Positions 16,858-26,655 of a DNA stretch of 64,000 nucleotides are shown in pieces. Each line of letters begins with the position of its first letter. The stretch's first letter is position 1. Source of the DNA: Candidatus Limnocylindrales bacterium (lineage in GTDB: Bacteria > Desulfobacterota > Binatia > UBA1149 > CAITLU01); contig DATNBU010000001.1 in NCBI GenBank assembly GCA_035571835.1, positions 99,605 to 163,604 on the forward strand. The letters run 5' to 3'. The notes beneath the pieces were generated by a model. The model was not told the DNA's origin and did no database searches. It saw only the letters and a list, made by a program, of their open reading frames with translations. Both the position numbers and the translations under genes were made by a program.

Positions 16858-18471
16858 TCAAACCGTCGCGGGATCCTGGTAGATGCCGAAGACTTCGCGA
16901 TAGACGTCCGAAATCTCGCCGACGGTCACGCCTTCGCGCACGGCTTCGATGACCGGCGGCATCAGGTTGCGGTCCTCGCGCGCCGCGCTGCGCACGGCTT
17001 CGATGCGCTCGGCGACTTTCTTCGCATTGCGGCCCGCCTTGAAGGCCGAGACTTTCTCGCGCTGCTCCTTCTCGAGGCCGCGGTCGATGCGCAGGATCTC
17101 GAGCGCCTTGCCGTCTTCCATCGTGTAGCCGTTGACGCCGACGGTGATGTACTCGTTTTCGTCGATCGACTGCTGGAATGCGTATGCGGCGTCGGCGATC
17201 TCGGCCTGCGGATAGCCGATCTCGATCGCGCGCACGATGCCGCCGAGATCGTCGATGCGGCGGATGTACTCCTCGGCCTCGCGCTCCATGCGGTCGGTGA
17301 GCGCTTCGATCGCATAGCTGCCGCCGAGCGGGTCGACGGTGTTCACGATGCCGCTTTCCTCGGCGAGGATCTGCTGCGTGCGCAGCGCGACGGTGACCGC
17401 CTCTTCCGACGGAAGCGCGAGCGTTTCGTCGAGCGAATTGGTGTGCAGCGACTGCACTCCGGCCAGAACCGCGGCCAGCGCCTGCACGGTGACGCGAACG
17501 ACGTTGTTGAGCGGCTGCTGCGCGGTCAGCGAAACTCCCGACGTCTGCGCGTGCGTGCGCATCAGGCAGGCGCGGTCGGTCTTGGCGCCGAAGCGCTCGC
17601 GCATGATGCGCGCCCACAGGCGCCGCGCCGCGCGGATCTTGGCGATCTCTTCGAGGAAGTCGTTGTGGATGTTGAAGAAGAACGACAGGCGCGGTCCGAA
17701 GTCGTCCGGGTCAAGCCCGCGCTTGACGGCCGCGTCGACGTAACCGATCCCGTCGGCGAGCGTGAACGCGAGCTCCTGGACCGCCGTCGAGCCGGCTTCG
17801 CGGATATGGTAGCCGCTGATCGATACCGGATGCCACTTCGGCGCTTCCTTCATGCAGAACTCGATCATGTCGGTCACGATCCGCAGCGACGGCTCGGGCG
17901 GACTGATCCATTCCTTCTGCGCGATGAACTCCTTGAACATGTCGTTCTGGATGGTGCCGCCGAGGTTCTTCCACGAGCACCCTTGGCGCTCGCCGACCAC
18001 GAGGTACATCGCAAGCAGCACCGAGGCCGAGCAGTTGACCGTCATCGAGGTCGTCACCTCGTCGAGACGGATCCCGTCGAACAGCACCAGCATGTCTTCG
18101 ATCGTCGAGACGGCGACGCCTTCGCGACCGACTTCGCCCTCGGCGCGGGCGTGGTCGGCGTCGTAGCCCATCAGCGTCGGCATATCGAAAGCGGTCGAAA
18201 GGCCGGCGGCTCCGTGGGCGAGCAGGTACTTGAAGCGCTCGTTGGTGTCGGCGGCGCTGCCGAAGCCCGCGAACTGGCGCATCGTCCACGGCTTGGTCCG
18301 GTACATCGTCGGGTAGACGCCGCGCGTGAACGGATAACGGCCGGGCTCCCCGACCTCGCCCGCGGCGTCGCCGGCGCGGTAGCACTCCTCGAGCTCCATG
18401 CCGGAGATCGTCGAGTGCTTTGGCCGAACCTGCCGTGGTTCGATCGTGCGTGCCGTGTTCGAATCGCGCAT
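16858..18471 (-). CDS. B12-dependent acyl-CoA mutase large subunit, isobutyryl-CoA-mutase-like
   Basis: 537-aa TIM-barrel catalytic subunit that rearranges the carbon skeleton of an acyl-CoA through an adenosyl radical. Typical blocks are [51 protein letters not shown] and [12 protein letters not shown]. The two substrate-specifying positions are Phe67 (Tyr89 in methylmalonyl-CoA mutase) and Gln185 (Arg207). Phe and Gln are the pair described for isobutyryl-CoA mutase, so an automatic methylmalonyl-CoA mutase label is doubtful. The start at 18471 has GGAG at a suitable distance. No G-protein chaperone (MeaB-type) gene is adjacent. Confidence 0.9.
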   Translation of the reverse strand: MRDSNTARTIEPRQVRPKHSTISGMELEECYRAGDAAGEVGEPGRYPFTRGVYPTMYRTKPWTMRQFAGFGSAADTNERFKYLLAHGAAGLSTAFDMPTLMGYDADHARAEGEVGREGVAVSTIEDMLVLFDGIRLDEVTTSMTVNCSASVLLAMYLVVGERQGCSWKNLGGTIQNDMFKEFIAQKEWISPPEPSLRIVTDMIEFCMKEAPKWHPVSISGYHIREAGSTAVQELAFTLADGIGYVDAAVKRGLDPDDFGPRLSFFFNIHNDFLEEIAKIRAARRLWARIMRERFGAKTDRACLMRTHAQTSGVSLTAQQPLNNVVRVTVQALAAVLAGVQSLHTNSLDETLALPSEEAVTVALRTQQILAEESGIVNTVDPLGGSYAIEALTDRMEREAEEYIRRIDDLGGIVRAIEIGYPQAEIADAAYAFQQSIDENEYITVGVNGYTMEDGKALEILRIDRGLEKEQREKVSAFKAGRNAKKVAERIEAVRSAAREDRNLMPPVIEAVREGVTVGEISDVYREVFGIYQDPATV

Positions 18472-18501
18472 GGCTGTCTCCAACAAGATACCGGCAACAT
18501 A

Positions 18502-18517
18502 CCCCGGAATACCGGGG
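18502..18517. promoter_or_regulatory. Inverted repeat upstream of mutase gene
   Basis: ccccgg-aata-ccgggg lies 31 bases before the mutase start and 86 before the divergent membrane-protein gene. It has the size and position of an operator, but no regulator is known for it. Confidence 0.3.
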
Positions 18518-18602
18518 CGCAAGCCTGAAAGGACGCGGGAGCATAGCCGGGGAAAATCTTGAGGACAATCGAGGCGATGGGGGTGATTGTGCTAGACGCT
18601 CG

Positions 18603-20117
18603 ATGATGACGACGCATCGCCCGGCCGGCCGGACCCTTGCACCGGGACTTGTGCGCGCGGCCATCATTTCGATCGCCGCGCTCGGCGTGCTGCTTCGTCT
18701 GCGCCAGTACCTGTTCAATCGCTCGCTCTGGTACGACGAGGCCCTGCTTGCCGAGCATGTCGCCGAGTCCGGCTTCGCGCAGCTTCTCGACGCCATCAAC
18801 GGCGCGCCGTTCGCGTTCCTCGCAGCCGCCAGGGCCCTGATCCTCGCGCTCGGCCGCCACGACTGGGCGCTGAGGCTCGTTCCGCTGGTCGCCGGCCTGC
18901 TGACGCTCGAGCTCGCCAGGCGACTCGCCGACAGGGCGTTTCGCCACGCGCCGGCCCGCCTTCTGTTTCTCGCGCTGTGCGCCTTCGCAGCGCCGCTCGT
19001 CTTCTATGCGTCCGAGTTCAAACCCTACGCAGTCGATGTCTGCGTCGCGCTGCTCGTCTATCTGCTCGGCGCCGGGTTCGTCGTCCGCGACCCCGACCGG
19101 CACTCGGTGGTCATGCTTGCGCTCGCCGGAGCGGCCGCGGTGTGGCTGTCGTGGGCGAGCGTCTTCGTACTTGCGGCTGTAGGCTTGACGCTGTGGGTCG
19201 AGGCCGTCTTTGCACGCGACCGCCGGGCGATGCTGGTGCTGGCCGCAATCGGCGTCGCATGGATCGCGAGCTTCGGCGCAAGTTATGTCGCGTCACTGTC
19301 GACACTTACCGGCAATTCGTTTCTCGACTCGTACTGGACGTCGGCCTACGCACCGTCGCCGCTCGTAAACCCCGGGTGGTACCGCGACAGCGCGCTCGGC
19401 CTCGTGCGCCTTGCGTTCGAATCCGCCGGACCGATCGGCATGAATCCGAATCCGTCGTGGTGGTCCGCGGCCAACGTTGCAATCGCCGCGCTCGCCGCAG
19501 CCGGGTTCGCGTGCCTGCTGAAAAGCTCGCCGCGGCTGTTCGCGTTCGCGCTGGTGTCGATCGCGGCAACCGTGCTCGCGTCCGGTTTGCATGCGTACCC
19601 GTTCAGCGGCCGGCTGATCCTGTTTCTGGTTCCGGCAGTCTTCCTTGCGCTTTCGGCGCTGGTCGATTCGCTGGCGTCCCTGCGCCCTCCGCTCGGCTTT
19701 GTCGCGATCGCCGTCGCGCTTGCGCTCACCGGCGCGGAGCTTCGCGAAGCTCTGCCGGTCGCATGGAAACCGTTCGACTGGTTCGACATCAAGGGCGCGC
19801 TCGAATTCGTGCGGGCGAAGCGCGTCGATGGCGATCGTGTGGCCATCAGCGTCTGGAGCCGCTACGCGTGGAGCTTTTATGCTCCGGAGTTCGGTCTTGA
19901 CGGGCTTCCGATCGTGATCCGGATACCGTCCGAGCAAGGCGCAGGAGCGTTCCTGCGCGAAGCACAGGAGCAGGGGATCCACGGGCGAGTGTGGATCGTC
20001 TTCAGCCATCGCTTCAACGAACGCTTTCGCTTCTTCTCGGTCGTCGACACGAAGGCGAAGCGCCTCGCGTCGTGGGAAGGAGTCGGCGCCGGCGCCTACC
20101 TCGTCGACCTTCCATAG
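18603..20117 (+). CDS. Family 39-like membrane glycosyltransferase
   Basis: 504 aa with an N-terminal membrane helix followed by NRSLWYDEALLAEH, the acidic motif typical of ArnT/PMT-like (GT39/GT83) enzymes that move sugars from polyprenyl phosphate on the outer face of the membrane. Roughly ten more hydrophobic segments follow, with a soluble C-terminal domain of about 110 residues. The two adjacent ATGs at 18603 and 18606 are equally possible. It resembles the membrane protein at 3201 in overall plan but not closely in sequence. The acceptor is unknown. Its stop abuts repeat element B. Confidence 0.7.
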   Translation: MMTTHRPAGRTLAPGLVRAAIISIAALGVLLRLRQYLFNRSLWYDEALLAEHVAESGFAQLLDAINGAPFAFLAAARALILALGRHDWALRLVPLVAGLLTLELARRLADRAFRHAPARLLFLALCAFAAPLVFYASEFKPYAVDVCVALLVYLLGAGFVVRDPDRHSVVMLALAGAAAVWLSWASVFVLAAVGLTLWVEAVFARDRRAMLVLAAIGVAWIASFGASYVASLSTLTGNSFLDSYWTSAYAPSPLVNPGWYRDSALGLVRLAFESAGPIGMNPNPSWWSAANVAIAALAAAGFACLLKSSPRLFAFALVSIAATVLASGLHAYPFSGRLILFLVPAVFLALSALVDSLASLRPPLGFVAIAVALALTGAELREALPVAWKPFDWFDIKGALEFVRAKRVDGDRVAISVWSRYAWSFYAPEFGLDGLPIVIRIPSEQGAGAFLREAQEQGIHGRVWIVFSHRFNERFRFFSVVDTKAKRLASWEGVGAGAYLVDLP

Positions 20118-20199
20118 AAATCGGGGACAGACACTGTTTTCACGAAATCGGGGACAGACACCGATTGCGTCGCGCGCAATCGGTGTCTGTCCCCGATTT
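20118..20199. repeat. GGGGACAG-core palindromic element B (25-bp perfect stem)
   Basis: Direct copies of aaatcggggacagacac at 20118-20134 and 20145-20161; the second extends to a 25-base arm (20145-20169) that pairs perfectly with 20175-20199 across a 5-base loop. It fills the space between the convergent stops of the membrane protein (20117) and the glpX homologue (20208) and could end transcription in both directions. Confidence 0.85.
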
Positions 20200-20207
20200 T
20201 TCGCGCG

Positions 20208-21164
20208 TCAGTATTCGGGCTTGTAGTCGAACTTGTGGATGGTCGTCAGGTAGCGAACCGTTCGCGATTGCGAGCGCATCACCACCGAGTGGCTGACCGC
20301 GCCGCCCTTGAAGAACTTGACGCCCTCGAGGAACGTTCCGTCGGTTACGCCGGTTGCCGCAAGCAGCACATGGCCGCGCACCATCTCGTCGACGCCGAGC
20401 TTGCGCGACGGGTCCTTGATGCCGATCTCGTAGAGCTCGTCGCGGTCGGCCGCACTGCGCGGCACGAAGCGGCACTGCATGAATCCGCCGAGGCCTTTGA
20501 GAGCCGCCGCGCTCAGCACGCCCTGCGTGGCGCCACCGGCACCGAGAAGCATGTCGACCCCGGCGTCTTCCTTTGCGGTCGCCATCGCAGCGGCCACGTC
20601 GCCGTGCGGAATCAGCCGCACGCGGGCTCCGGCCTCGCGCACCTGCTCGATCAGCGTATCGTGCCGCGGCCGGTCGAGGATGACGACGGTGAGGTCCTCG
20701 ACGTAGCAGCTTCGGGCTTCGGCGAGCCGCTTCAGGTTCTCTAGCGGAGAGCGGTCGAGATCGACGACGCCGTGCCCGTCGGGGCCGGTCGCGATCTTGT
20801 CCATGTACGTTCCGGCCGGGCAGCGAAGAATGCAGCCCGGATCGGCGAGCGCCATGATCGACATCGCGTTGGGGCCGCCGAGTGCGCAGCTCACCCCGCC
20901 TTCGAGCGGGTCGACGGCAACGTCGACTTCGGCGCCGGACGTGCCGAGACGGCTTCCGCACGATAGCGGATCTGCACCGCTTCCGTCCGGATCGCCAAGG
21001 ACGATCTCGCCCTGGAACGCTCCGATCGACGAGAACGCGTGGTGGATGGCCTGCGCCGCGATGCGCTCGGGCGCCATCTCGTCGCCGCGCCCGTTCTCGC
21101 GCGCAGCCGCGAGCGCAGCAGCTTCGGTTACACGGACGAGCTCGAGTGCAAGGTTTCTTTCCAT
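20208..21164 (-). CDS. GlpX (class II fructose-1,6-bisphosphatase) homologue with altered active site
   Basis: 318 aa, clearly GlpX by overall sequence (LALELVRVTEAAALAA, VDVAVDPLEG, VVILDRPRHDTLIEQV, LLAATGVTDGTFLEGV). Compared with E. coli GlpX, residues reported as metal-binding or catalytic differ: Lys29 is Glu, Asp33 is Glu, Glu57 is Asp (58), Thr90 is Gly, and the Glu213 motif GGAPEG reads GGATQG. Asp85 remains. Fructose-1,6-bisphosphatase activity is therefore doubtful; it may be a new phosphatase or a non-catalytic paralogue. It is 22 bases downstream of thrC and probably in its operon. The start at 21164 is chosen by alignment to the GlpX N-terminus. Confidence 0.85.
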   Translation of the reverse strand: MERNLALELVRVTEAAALAAARENGRGDEMAPERIAAQAIHHAFSSIGAFQGEIVLGDPDGSGADPLSCGSRLGTSGAEVDVAVDPLEGGVSCALGGPNAMSIMALADPGCILRCPAGTYMDKIATGPDGHGVVDLDRSPLENLKRLAEARSCYVEDLTVVILDRPRHDTLIEQVREAGARVRLIPHGDVAAAMATAKEDAGVDMLLGAGGATQGVLSAAALKGLGGFMQCRFVPRSAADRDELYEIGIKDPSRKLGVDEMVRGHVLLAATGVTDGTFLEGVKFFKGGAVSHSVVMRSQSRTVRYLTTIHKFDYKPEY

Positions 21165-21186
21165 CTGGCCGCCGGGCGGACGCCGA

Positions 21187-22239
21187 TCAGATTCCCATCG
21201 CTTCGAGCACCGTATCGATGTCGGCGCGCACACGCAGCGGCTCCGGACACGACTTGATGGCGTTGTGGGGATCCTTGAGGCCGTGGCCCGTAAGCGTGCA
21301 GACTATCACAGCGCCCGGCTCGATGCGTCCACTGTCGGCGAGCTTCTTGAGCCCGGCGATCGATGCGGCCGAGGCCGGCTCGGCAAAGACGCCCTCGCTC
21401 GAAGCGAGCAGCTTGTACGCGTGCATGATCTCGTCGTCGGTCACCGCCTCGATCACCCCGCCCGACTCATTGCGGGCGGCCTCGGCGCGTTTCCAGCTGA
21501 CGGGGTTCCCGATCCGGATGGCCGTCGCGATGGTTTCCGGCTCGGCGACCGGATGTCCGAGCACGATCGGCGCCGAGCCGGCCGCCTGGAAGCCCATCAT
21601 CTTCGGCCGCGACGTGACCACGGCGTCGTGGAAGTACTCGCTGTAGCCCATCCAGTAGGCGGTGATGTTGCCGGCATTGCCGACCGGAAGGATGTGGTAG
21701 TCGGGTGCCCGCCCGAGCGTGTCGCAGATTTCGAACGCCGCGGTCTTCTGGCCCTGCAGCCGGTGCGGGTTGATCGAATTGACGACGGTGACCCGCCGGC
21801 GCTCGGCAACGCCCGAAACCATCCGGTATGCGTCGTCGAAATTGCCTTGTATGGCGAGGACTTTTGCGCCGTGTATCACCGCCTGGCTGAGCTTTCCCAT
21901 GGCGATGTTGCCGTCGGGAATGATCACGAAGCAGTCGAGGCCCGCGCGTGCGGCGTAGGCTGCTGCCGAGGCCGAGGTGTTGCCGGTCGACGCACAGATG
22001 ACCGCGGTCGCGCCCTCGGCCACGGCCATCGTGATGGCCATCGTCATGCCCCTGTCCTTGAACGAACAGGTCGGGTTCAGACCCTCGTATTTGACGTAGA
22101 CGCGGGCGGAGAGACCGAGCTTCTCGGCGAGCCGCGGGACCTCGATCAACGGGGTGTTGCCCTCGTGCAGCGTGACGGGCTCGACGTCCTCGATCGGCAG
22201 TCGGTCGCGGTAATACTCGATCAGTCCGGGCCAGCTCAT
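21187..22239 (-). CDS. thrC: Threonine synthase
   Basis: 350-aa PLP enzyme that converts O-phosphohomoserine to threonine. The PLP lysine lies in [11 protein letters not shown], the phosphate-binding cofactor loop in [12 protein letters not shown], and [13 protein letters not shown] is the substrate loop. Length fits the short bacterial class without the N-terminal extension. The start [12 protein letters not shown] is preferred over an upstream ATG because homology begins there, though the ribosome site is weak. It follows hom on the same strand, so the last steps of threonine synthesis are together; no homoserine kinase gene is present here. Confidence 0.95.
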   Translation of the reverse strand: MSWPGLIEYYRDRLPIEDVEPVTLHEGNTPLIEVPRLAEKLGLSARVYVKYEGLNPTCSFKDRGMTMAITMAVAEGATAVICASTGNTSASAAAYAARAGLDCFVIIPDGNIAMGKLSQAVIHGAKVLAIQGNFDDAYRMVSGVAERRRVTVVNSINPHRLQGQKTAAFEICDTLGRAPDYHILPVGNAGNITAYWMGYSEYFHDAVVTSRPKMMGFQAAGSAPIVLGHPVAEPETIATAIRIGNPVSWKRAEAARNESGGVIEAVTDDEIMHAYKLLASSEGVFAEPASAASIAGLKKLADSGRIEPGAVIVCTLTGHGLKDPHNAIKSCPEPLRVRADIDTVLEAMGI

Positions 22240-22453
22240 CGTCGTTTTCTTGAGTCCGTCAGAGGGTCGAAATCGTTGATAAAGACAGCGCCGGCCGCCG
22301 GTGCGCGTCATCGCGAACCCGGCCAGAGGCCCCGATCGCGTACGGCCAGCGCCTCTTCTACTGGCTCGGTGGTTTCGCTCAAGTCGTACGCCTGCGCACT
22401 CGCCACCACGCGGTCTGGAACCGCGGAGACGCCGCGCACGCAGGTCGGGCCGG

Positions 22454-23773
22454 CTATTCTCCGAGCGTCTCCTCGACGCGGATCACGACCGGCTTGCCGC
22501 GAACCTCGTCGATCTTTGCGATCCGCGCCAGCGCTTTGGAGAGCGCCCCCTCCTTCGTGCGATGGAGCCGCATCACGACCGGTACAACCCCTTTGCTCGG
22601 CTTCTCGTGCTGCGCGACGGTCGCGATGCTGACGCCCGCCCTGGCGAGGATCGTCGTGATCTTGGCAAGCGCGCCCGGCTTGTCGCTGAGCTGCAGCCGC
22701 ATGTAGTGCTCGTGCTCGGTGCCGGCCATGTCGATGATGCGCGCTTTGGTGAGCGTGGACGCTGGCAGGCCGTACGGCGGCACCAGCGGCGGCCGGCCCG
22801 CGATCAGCGCGCGGCCCGCATCGATGATGTCGGCTACGACCGCAGTTGCCGTCGGCATCATGCCGGCGCCGCGGCCGTAGTAGATGGACGTGCCGAGCGC
22901 ACTGCCGCGAAGACAGACCGCGTTGAACGGTCCGTCCACTTTCGCGAGCAGATGATTGTTGGGAACCATCGCCGGATGCACGCGCGCTTCGACTCCGGTC
23001 GGAGTTTCGCGCGCCACGGCGAGCAGCTTGATCGTGTAACCGAAGTCGCGGGCGTAGGCCATGTCGACGCCGCTGACGCTGCGGATGCCCTCGACGTGCA
23101 CGGCCTTCGGATCGACGAGCTTTCCGAATGCGAGCGCGGCCAGGATCACGAGCTTGTGCAGCGAGTCGAGACCGTCGACGTCGTAGCTCGGGTCGGCTTC
23201 GGCAAGGCCCATCTTCTGCGCGCGCGCGAGCACATCGGCGAATTCGCCGTTGCCCGCGGCCATCTCGGTCAGGATGAAGTTGCAGGTGCCGTTGACGATG
23301 CCGTAGACCTCGAGGTTGCGGTCGCCGGCGAGCGATTCGCGAAGTGCGCGAATGATCGGGATGCCGCCGCCGACGCTCGCTTCGAAACCTAGCGCGATGC
23401 CGGCCTTCTCGGCCGCACCGGCAAGCTCGACGCCGTGCGCGGAGAGCACCGCCTTGTTGGCCGTCACGACCGGTTTTCCGGCCTTGAGGGCTTCCAGCTG
23501 AAACGTGCGCGCCGGCTCGAGACCGCCGATCAGCTCGACGACGACATCCACGGACGGATCCGCGATGAGCTCGCGCGCGCTGGTCGTCAGAACATCCTTC
23601 GGAACCTTGATGCCGCGATCGGTCTTGATGTCGAGGTCCGCGATGCGCGCAAGGCGAAGCGGCACGCCGAGCCGCGTGCGAATCCCGGCCGCATGCTCGC
23701 GCAGCACCCGCACCACCCCGGTCCCGATCGTCCCGAAACCAATGAGCCCAACCCCGATGTCTTTCTTCGCCAC
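22454..23773 (-). CDS. hom: Homoserine dehydrogenase
   Basis: 439-aa NAD(P)-dependent enzyme that reduces aspartate semialdehyde to homoserine. The Rossmann motif is [13 protein letters not shown]; the catalytic region includes [11 protein letters not shown] and [20 protein letters not shown]-terminal ACT domain ([18 protein letters not shown]) suggests feedback control by threonine. The GTG start at 23773 has AAGGA at 6-7 bases and replaces an ATG at 23797 that lies inside a repeat element. It is between lipA and thrC on the same strand, with 121- and 214-base gaps. Confidence 0.95.
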   Translation of the reverse strand: MAKKDIGVGLIGFGTIGTGVVRVLREHAAGIRTRLGVPLRLARIADLDIKTDRGIKVPKDVLTTSARELIADPSVDVVVELIGGLEPARTFQLEALKAGKPVVTANKAVLSAHGVELAGAAEKAGIALGFEASVGGGIPIIRALRESLAGDRNLEVYGIVNGTCNFILTEMAAGNGEFADVLARAQKMGLAEADPSYDVDGLDSLHKLVILAALAFGKLVDPKAVHVEGIRSVSGVDMAYARDFGYTIKLLAVARETPTGVEARVHPAMVPNNHLLAKVDGPFNAVCLRGSALGTSIYYGRGAGMMPTATAVVADIIDAGRALIAGRPPLVPPYGLPASTLTKARIIDMAGTEHEHYMRLQLSDKPGALAKITTILARAGVSIATVAQHEKPSKGVVPVVMRLHRTKEGALSKALARIAKIDEVRGKPVVIRVEETLGE

Positions 23774-23795
23774 GTCCGATCCTTGAAATCGCTGC

Positions 23796-23827
23796 ATTTT
23801 TTAAAAGGGACCAGGTACATTTTTCGC
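23796..23827. repeat. GGGGACAG-family element C (single degenerate arm)
   Basis: On the minus strand AAATGTACCTGGTCCCTTTT resembles the right arm of element A, with an altered GGTCCC core and no partner arm nearby. It lies between lipA and hom and covers an in-frame upstream ATG of hom. Confidence 0.5.
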
Positions 23828-23894
23828 GGATCGGCGCTCCGCGCTTGAAGGGATTTTGTGACGCCGTTCTAGCCGGGATGGCGTCCGGCTTCCA

Positions 23895-24821
23895 TCAGGC
23901 GGGGCGACGCTCGTCTTGCGCGATGGTCCGTTTTCCGGCCGGTTCCGCTGCCGCCGCCGCGAACAGCCGATCGGCGCGGTACGACGATCGCACGAGCGGA
24001 CCGGCTGCGACCTCGCGAAAGCCAAGCGCGCGGGCGATCGCCGCCAGCTCGTCGAACTCGGCCGGCTCGTAATAGCGCGAGACAGGGCGCTGCTCGCGCG
24101 TCGGCCGCAGATACTGGCCGATCGTCACGAGCTCGCAGCCGACGCCGCGCAGGTCCGTAAGCGTCTCGACGAGGTCCTCGCGCGTTTCGCCGAAACCGAC
24201 CATCACGCCGGACTTGACGACGCCATGGCCGTCGCGTTCGGAGATCTCTCTTGCGAGGCCGAGCACTTCGAGCGAGCGTTCGTAGCGCGCGCGGCCGCGC
24301 ACTTCGGGCGTCAGGCGCCGGACCGTTTCGATGTTGTGGCCGAAAACTTCCGGGCGCGCGGCCATCACTGTTTCGACGAGCTCGGCGCGCCCGTTGAAGT
24401 CGGCGGTCAGCACTTCGACTTCGACTCCGTCGATCCGCCCCTTGATCGCTTCGACCGTGCGCGCGAAGTGCCCCGCGCCTTCGTCGTCGAGATCGTCGCG
24501 CGCAACCTGCGTGAGCACCACGTATTTCAGTCCGAGCGCAGCGGCGGTGTCGGCGACGCGCTTCGGCTCCTCGGGATCGGGAGCTGCACCGCGGCCCGTC
24601 TTCACCGAGCAGAACGAGCAGCGGCGCGTGCAGTTCTCACCGAGGATCATGAACGTGGCCGTGCCCGCCGAGAAGCACTCGCCGATGTTCGGACAGCGGG
24701 CCTGTTCGCAGACGGTGACGAGCTTGCCGGCGCGCAGGCGGCGCTTGAGGTCGTCGGTGGCGCCGAGGCGGCGGGTTTCGCCGAGGACCCAGGACGGCAG
24801 CCGTTGCGATGTCGAGCTCAC
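23895..24821 (-). CDS. lipA: Lipoyl synthase
   Basis: 308-aa radical SAM enzyme that inserts two sulfurs into octanoyl groups on E2 and GcvH proteins. Both clusters are visible: the auxiliary CEQARCPNIGEC and the radical SAM CTRRCSFC. Other landmarks are ATFMILGENCTR and SGVMVGFGETREDLVETL. The GTG start at 24821 gives the family-typical N-terminus (SSTSQRLPSW); an upstream ATG at 24863 remains possible because no clear ribosome site is seen. No lipB or 2-oxoacid dehydrogenase gene is adjacent. Confidence 0.94.
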   Translation of the reverse strand: MSSTSQRLPSWVLGETRRLGATDDLKRRLRAGKLVTVCEQARCPNIGECFSAGTATFMILGENCTRRCSFCSVKTGRGAAPDPEEPKRVADTAAALGLKYVVLTQVARDDLDDEGAGHFARTVEAIKGRIDGVEVEVLTADFNGRAELVETVMAARPEVFGHNIETVRRLTPEVRGRARYERSLEVLGLAREISERDGHGVVKSGVMVGFGETREDLVETLTDLRGVGCELVTIGQYLRPTREQRPVSRYYEPAEFDELAAIARALGFREVAAGPLVRSSYRADRLFAAAAAEPAGKRTIAQDERRPA

Positions 24822-24939
24822 GCAACGCTTATAGAAGCGGGCTCCGCGGCAGCAAAACAGCAACGGGTACGGTTTTACCGAAAGCCCGGCGCGGCCTGTG
24901 CATAGAGGACGGCGTGGAGCCGACAGCGGGCCGTGACGA

Positions 24940-26565
24940 TCACCGGGCCCCGCCTTTCGCGAGATACTGGCCGTCGAGGTTCCTGCTGGTGCCGTCCGCG
25001 TCGAACTGCGTATCGAAGCATGCGCCGCTACTCACCTGAAGCTGCGCGCGCAGCATCGACGGCAGCGCGGCGTGCGGAAGCCCGAAAGCGCTCGCCGCCA
25101 GACCAGCGCCCTTTCCCGCCACGGAAATCATCGCTTGGCCATCGTCGCCCGTACGCATCGAGATTGCCGTGATCCCGTCCGCGTTCCCGACCGTGTCCTT
25201 GTACGAAACTTTTTCGCCGTCACTGTTCCAGCAAGGCGGCTCGAGACAGCTTCCCGCGGGTGGAACGACTGCCTGGAACAGTCTCGACGGCGGATCGGTC
25301 GAGACGTCGAAGATGCACAGCGCGATCTCGCTTGTCGTCGCCGGATCGCCAAAATCGAGAATATTGGTGGCCTCGCCGTTCTTCCATTGCCAGCGCAGCT
25401 TGTCCTTGTCGTCGGGCGATTTGTCGGAGATCTGCAGCTTGCTGCTGGAGGACCTCATGGATGCGTGACAGTCGGTTCTCGGACCGACCACGCAGCCCTC
25501 GCCGGCGCTGTACACGAAACAAGCGGGACATGCGTAACCACCACTCTGGCAGATCTCGTCGTGGCAAATCTCGTCCGTGGTGGAATCGTCACCGTCGTCG
25601 CAGTTGAAGCCGTCCGGAAGCCCCGTGCAGTCGCTGAGGTCGCATCCGCTGACATCGCAACGGGCGCCTTGCTCGCTGGACGAAAAACTTACGCACCCGT
25701 GCGGCGGCGACGAGTAGCTGTGTCCGCTGCCCGAGAACGTAAGATTGTCGAGCGCGGCGGTGCCGGTGAAGTCGGAAGATATCGCACAGAAACCCTGACG
25801 TACCGTCTTCACCAGATTGATCGTCCCAGTGGCGGTATCGATGGTGCCTACCCTCGATGGAACCTCCCCCGGATCCTGGCTCGTGCCGAACTCCTCGACG
25901 ACGCCCATGCGCTGAATGAAACGCAGCTGGGAGACATGGTGAAACCCGAAGTCCGGGAGATCGACGCTGTCGCGCCAGATCCCGGTCAGATTGACGCAGG
26001 ACGGTGTGGCACATCCGCCTCCGCAGATGCCGGCGCTGCAGGTCTCGCCCTGCGTGCAGTCGTTGCGATCGTCGCAAGACGCCGCATCGGCCGACGGCGT
26101 GCACACCGACGGCTCGCCGGCACATGCAAAACACGGCTCGATCCGGCATTCGGAGTCGCAGCCGTCGCCATCTTCGGCGTCCCCGTCGAAACACTCGCAG
26201 CGCGTGAAATAGCGATGCGTGACGGTGAACCCGATTCCGCTTTGGCCATCCAGCACATCTCCCGCACCGACCGCAGCGAGTGCGAGGTTATACGAAGACG
26301 AAGTGGTGGATGTGGCCGAAAGAAACGTCCCGTCGAACGTTCCTTCGAAGTCGACGGTCGTGCTGTTTTCGGTCCAGATGACCGAGATCGCCGTCCCGCT
26401 CTGAACGATGTCGGCAAAGATTCCCGGCGTCGCCGAAGCAACGTGCCAGTGACCGGTGAGATCCGTCGCGCCAGCAGCACTGGCCGCAGCGAGCACCAGC
26501 GCCGGAACAATGGGCCAATGACGACGGAGACGAAGGGCGTGGCCGAGGGACCTCGGGAGCGACAT
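24940..26565 (-). CDS. Secreted Cys-rich multidomain protein of unknown function
   Basis: 541 aa with a signal peptide (MSLPRSLGHALRLRRHW, then PALVLAAASAAGA). Two copies of a similar beta-rich unit start DLTGHWHVASATPG and NLTGIWRDSVDLPD. Between them is a Cys-rich segment with ECFDGDAEDGDGCDSEC, like the myxobacterial Cys-rich repeat, followed by a DRNDCTQGETCSAGIC unit. A C-terminal domain contains KLQISDKSPDDKDKLRWQW and ALCIFD. The modular plan, paired cysteines and Asp-rich loops suggest a disulfide-bonded extracellular protein. I do not recognise a catalytic motif. It stands alone between lipA and recG. Confidence 0.75.
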   Translation of the reverse strand: MSLPRSLGHALRLRRHWPIVPALVLAAASAAGATDLTGHWHVASATPGIFADIVQSGTAISVIWTENSTTVDFEGTFDGTFLSATSTTSSSYNLALAAVGAGDVLDGQSGIGFTVTHRYFTRCECFDGDAEDGDGCDSECRIEPCFACAGEPSVCTPSADAASCDDRNDCTQGETCSAGICGGGCATPSCVNLTGIWRDSVDLPDFGFHHVSQLRFIQRMGVVEEFGTSQDPGEVPSRVGTIDTATGTINLVKTVRQGFCAISSDFTGTAALDNLTFSGSGHSYSSPPHGCVSFSSSEQGARCDVSGCDLSDCTGLPDGFNCDDGDDSTTDEICHDEICQSGGYACPACFVYSAGEGCVVGPRTDCHASMRSSSSKLQISDKSPDDKDKLRWQWKNGEATNILDFGDPATTSEIALCIFDVSTDPPSRLFQAVVPPAGSCLEPPCWNSDGEKVSYKDTVGNADGITAISMRTGDDGQAMISVAGKGAGLAASAFGLPHAALPSMLRAQLQVSSGACFDTQFDADGTSRNLDGQYLAKGGAR

Positions 26566-26655
26566 CAACCGGTAGTACCACCCTTCGCTCCGCAGAGTCC
26601 ATGACGAATGACGGGATGTGTGTGCCGGGCGACACACTCTGCCTTGCTCGCCGCC

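Noticed and set aside
15865..18528. 887-codon plus-strand open frame
   Set aside because: It runs antisense to thiolase and both mutase subunits, which have clear catalytic motifs; its translation is low-complexity.
23774..23797. ATG start of hom at 23797
   Set aside because: It falls in a degenerate repeat element, and the GTG at 23773 has AAGGA in the right place.
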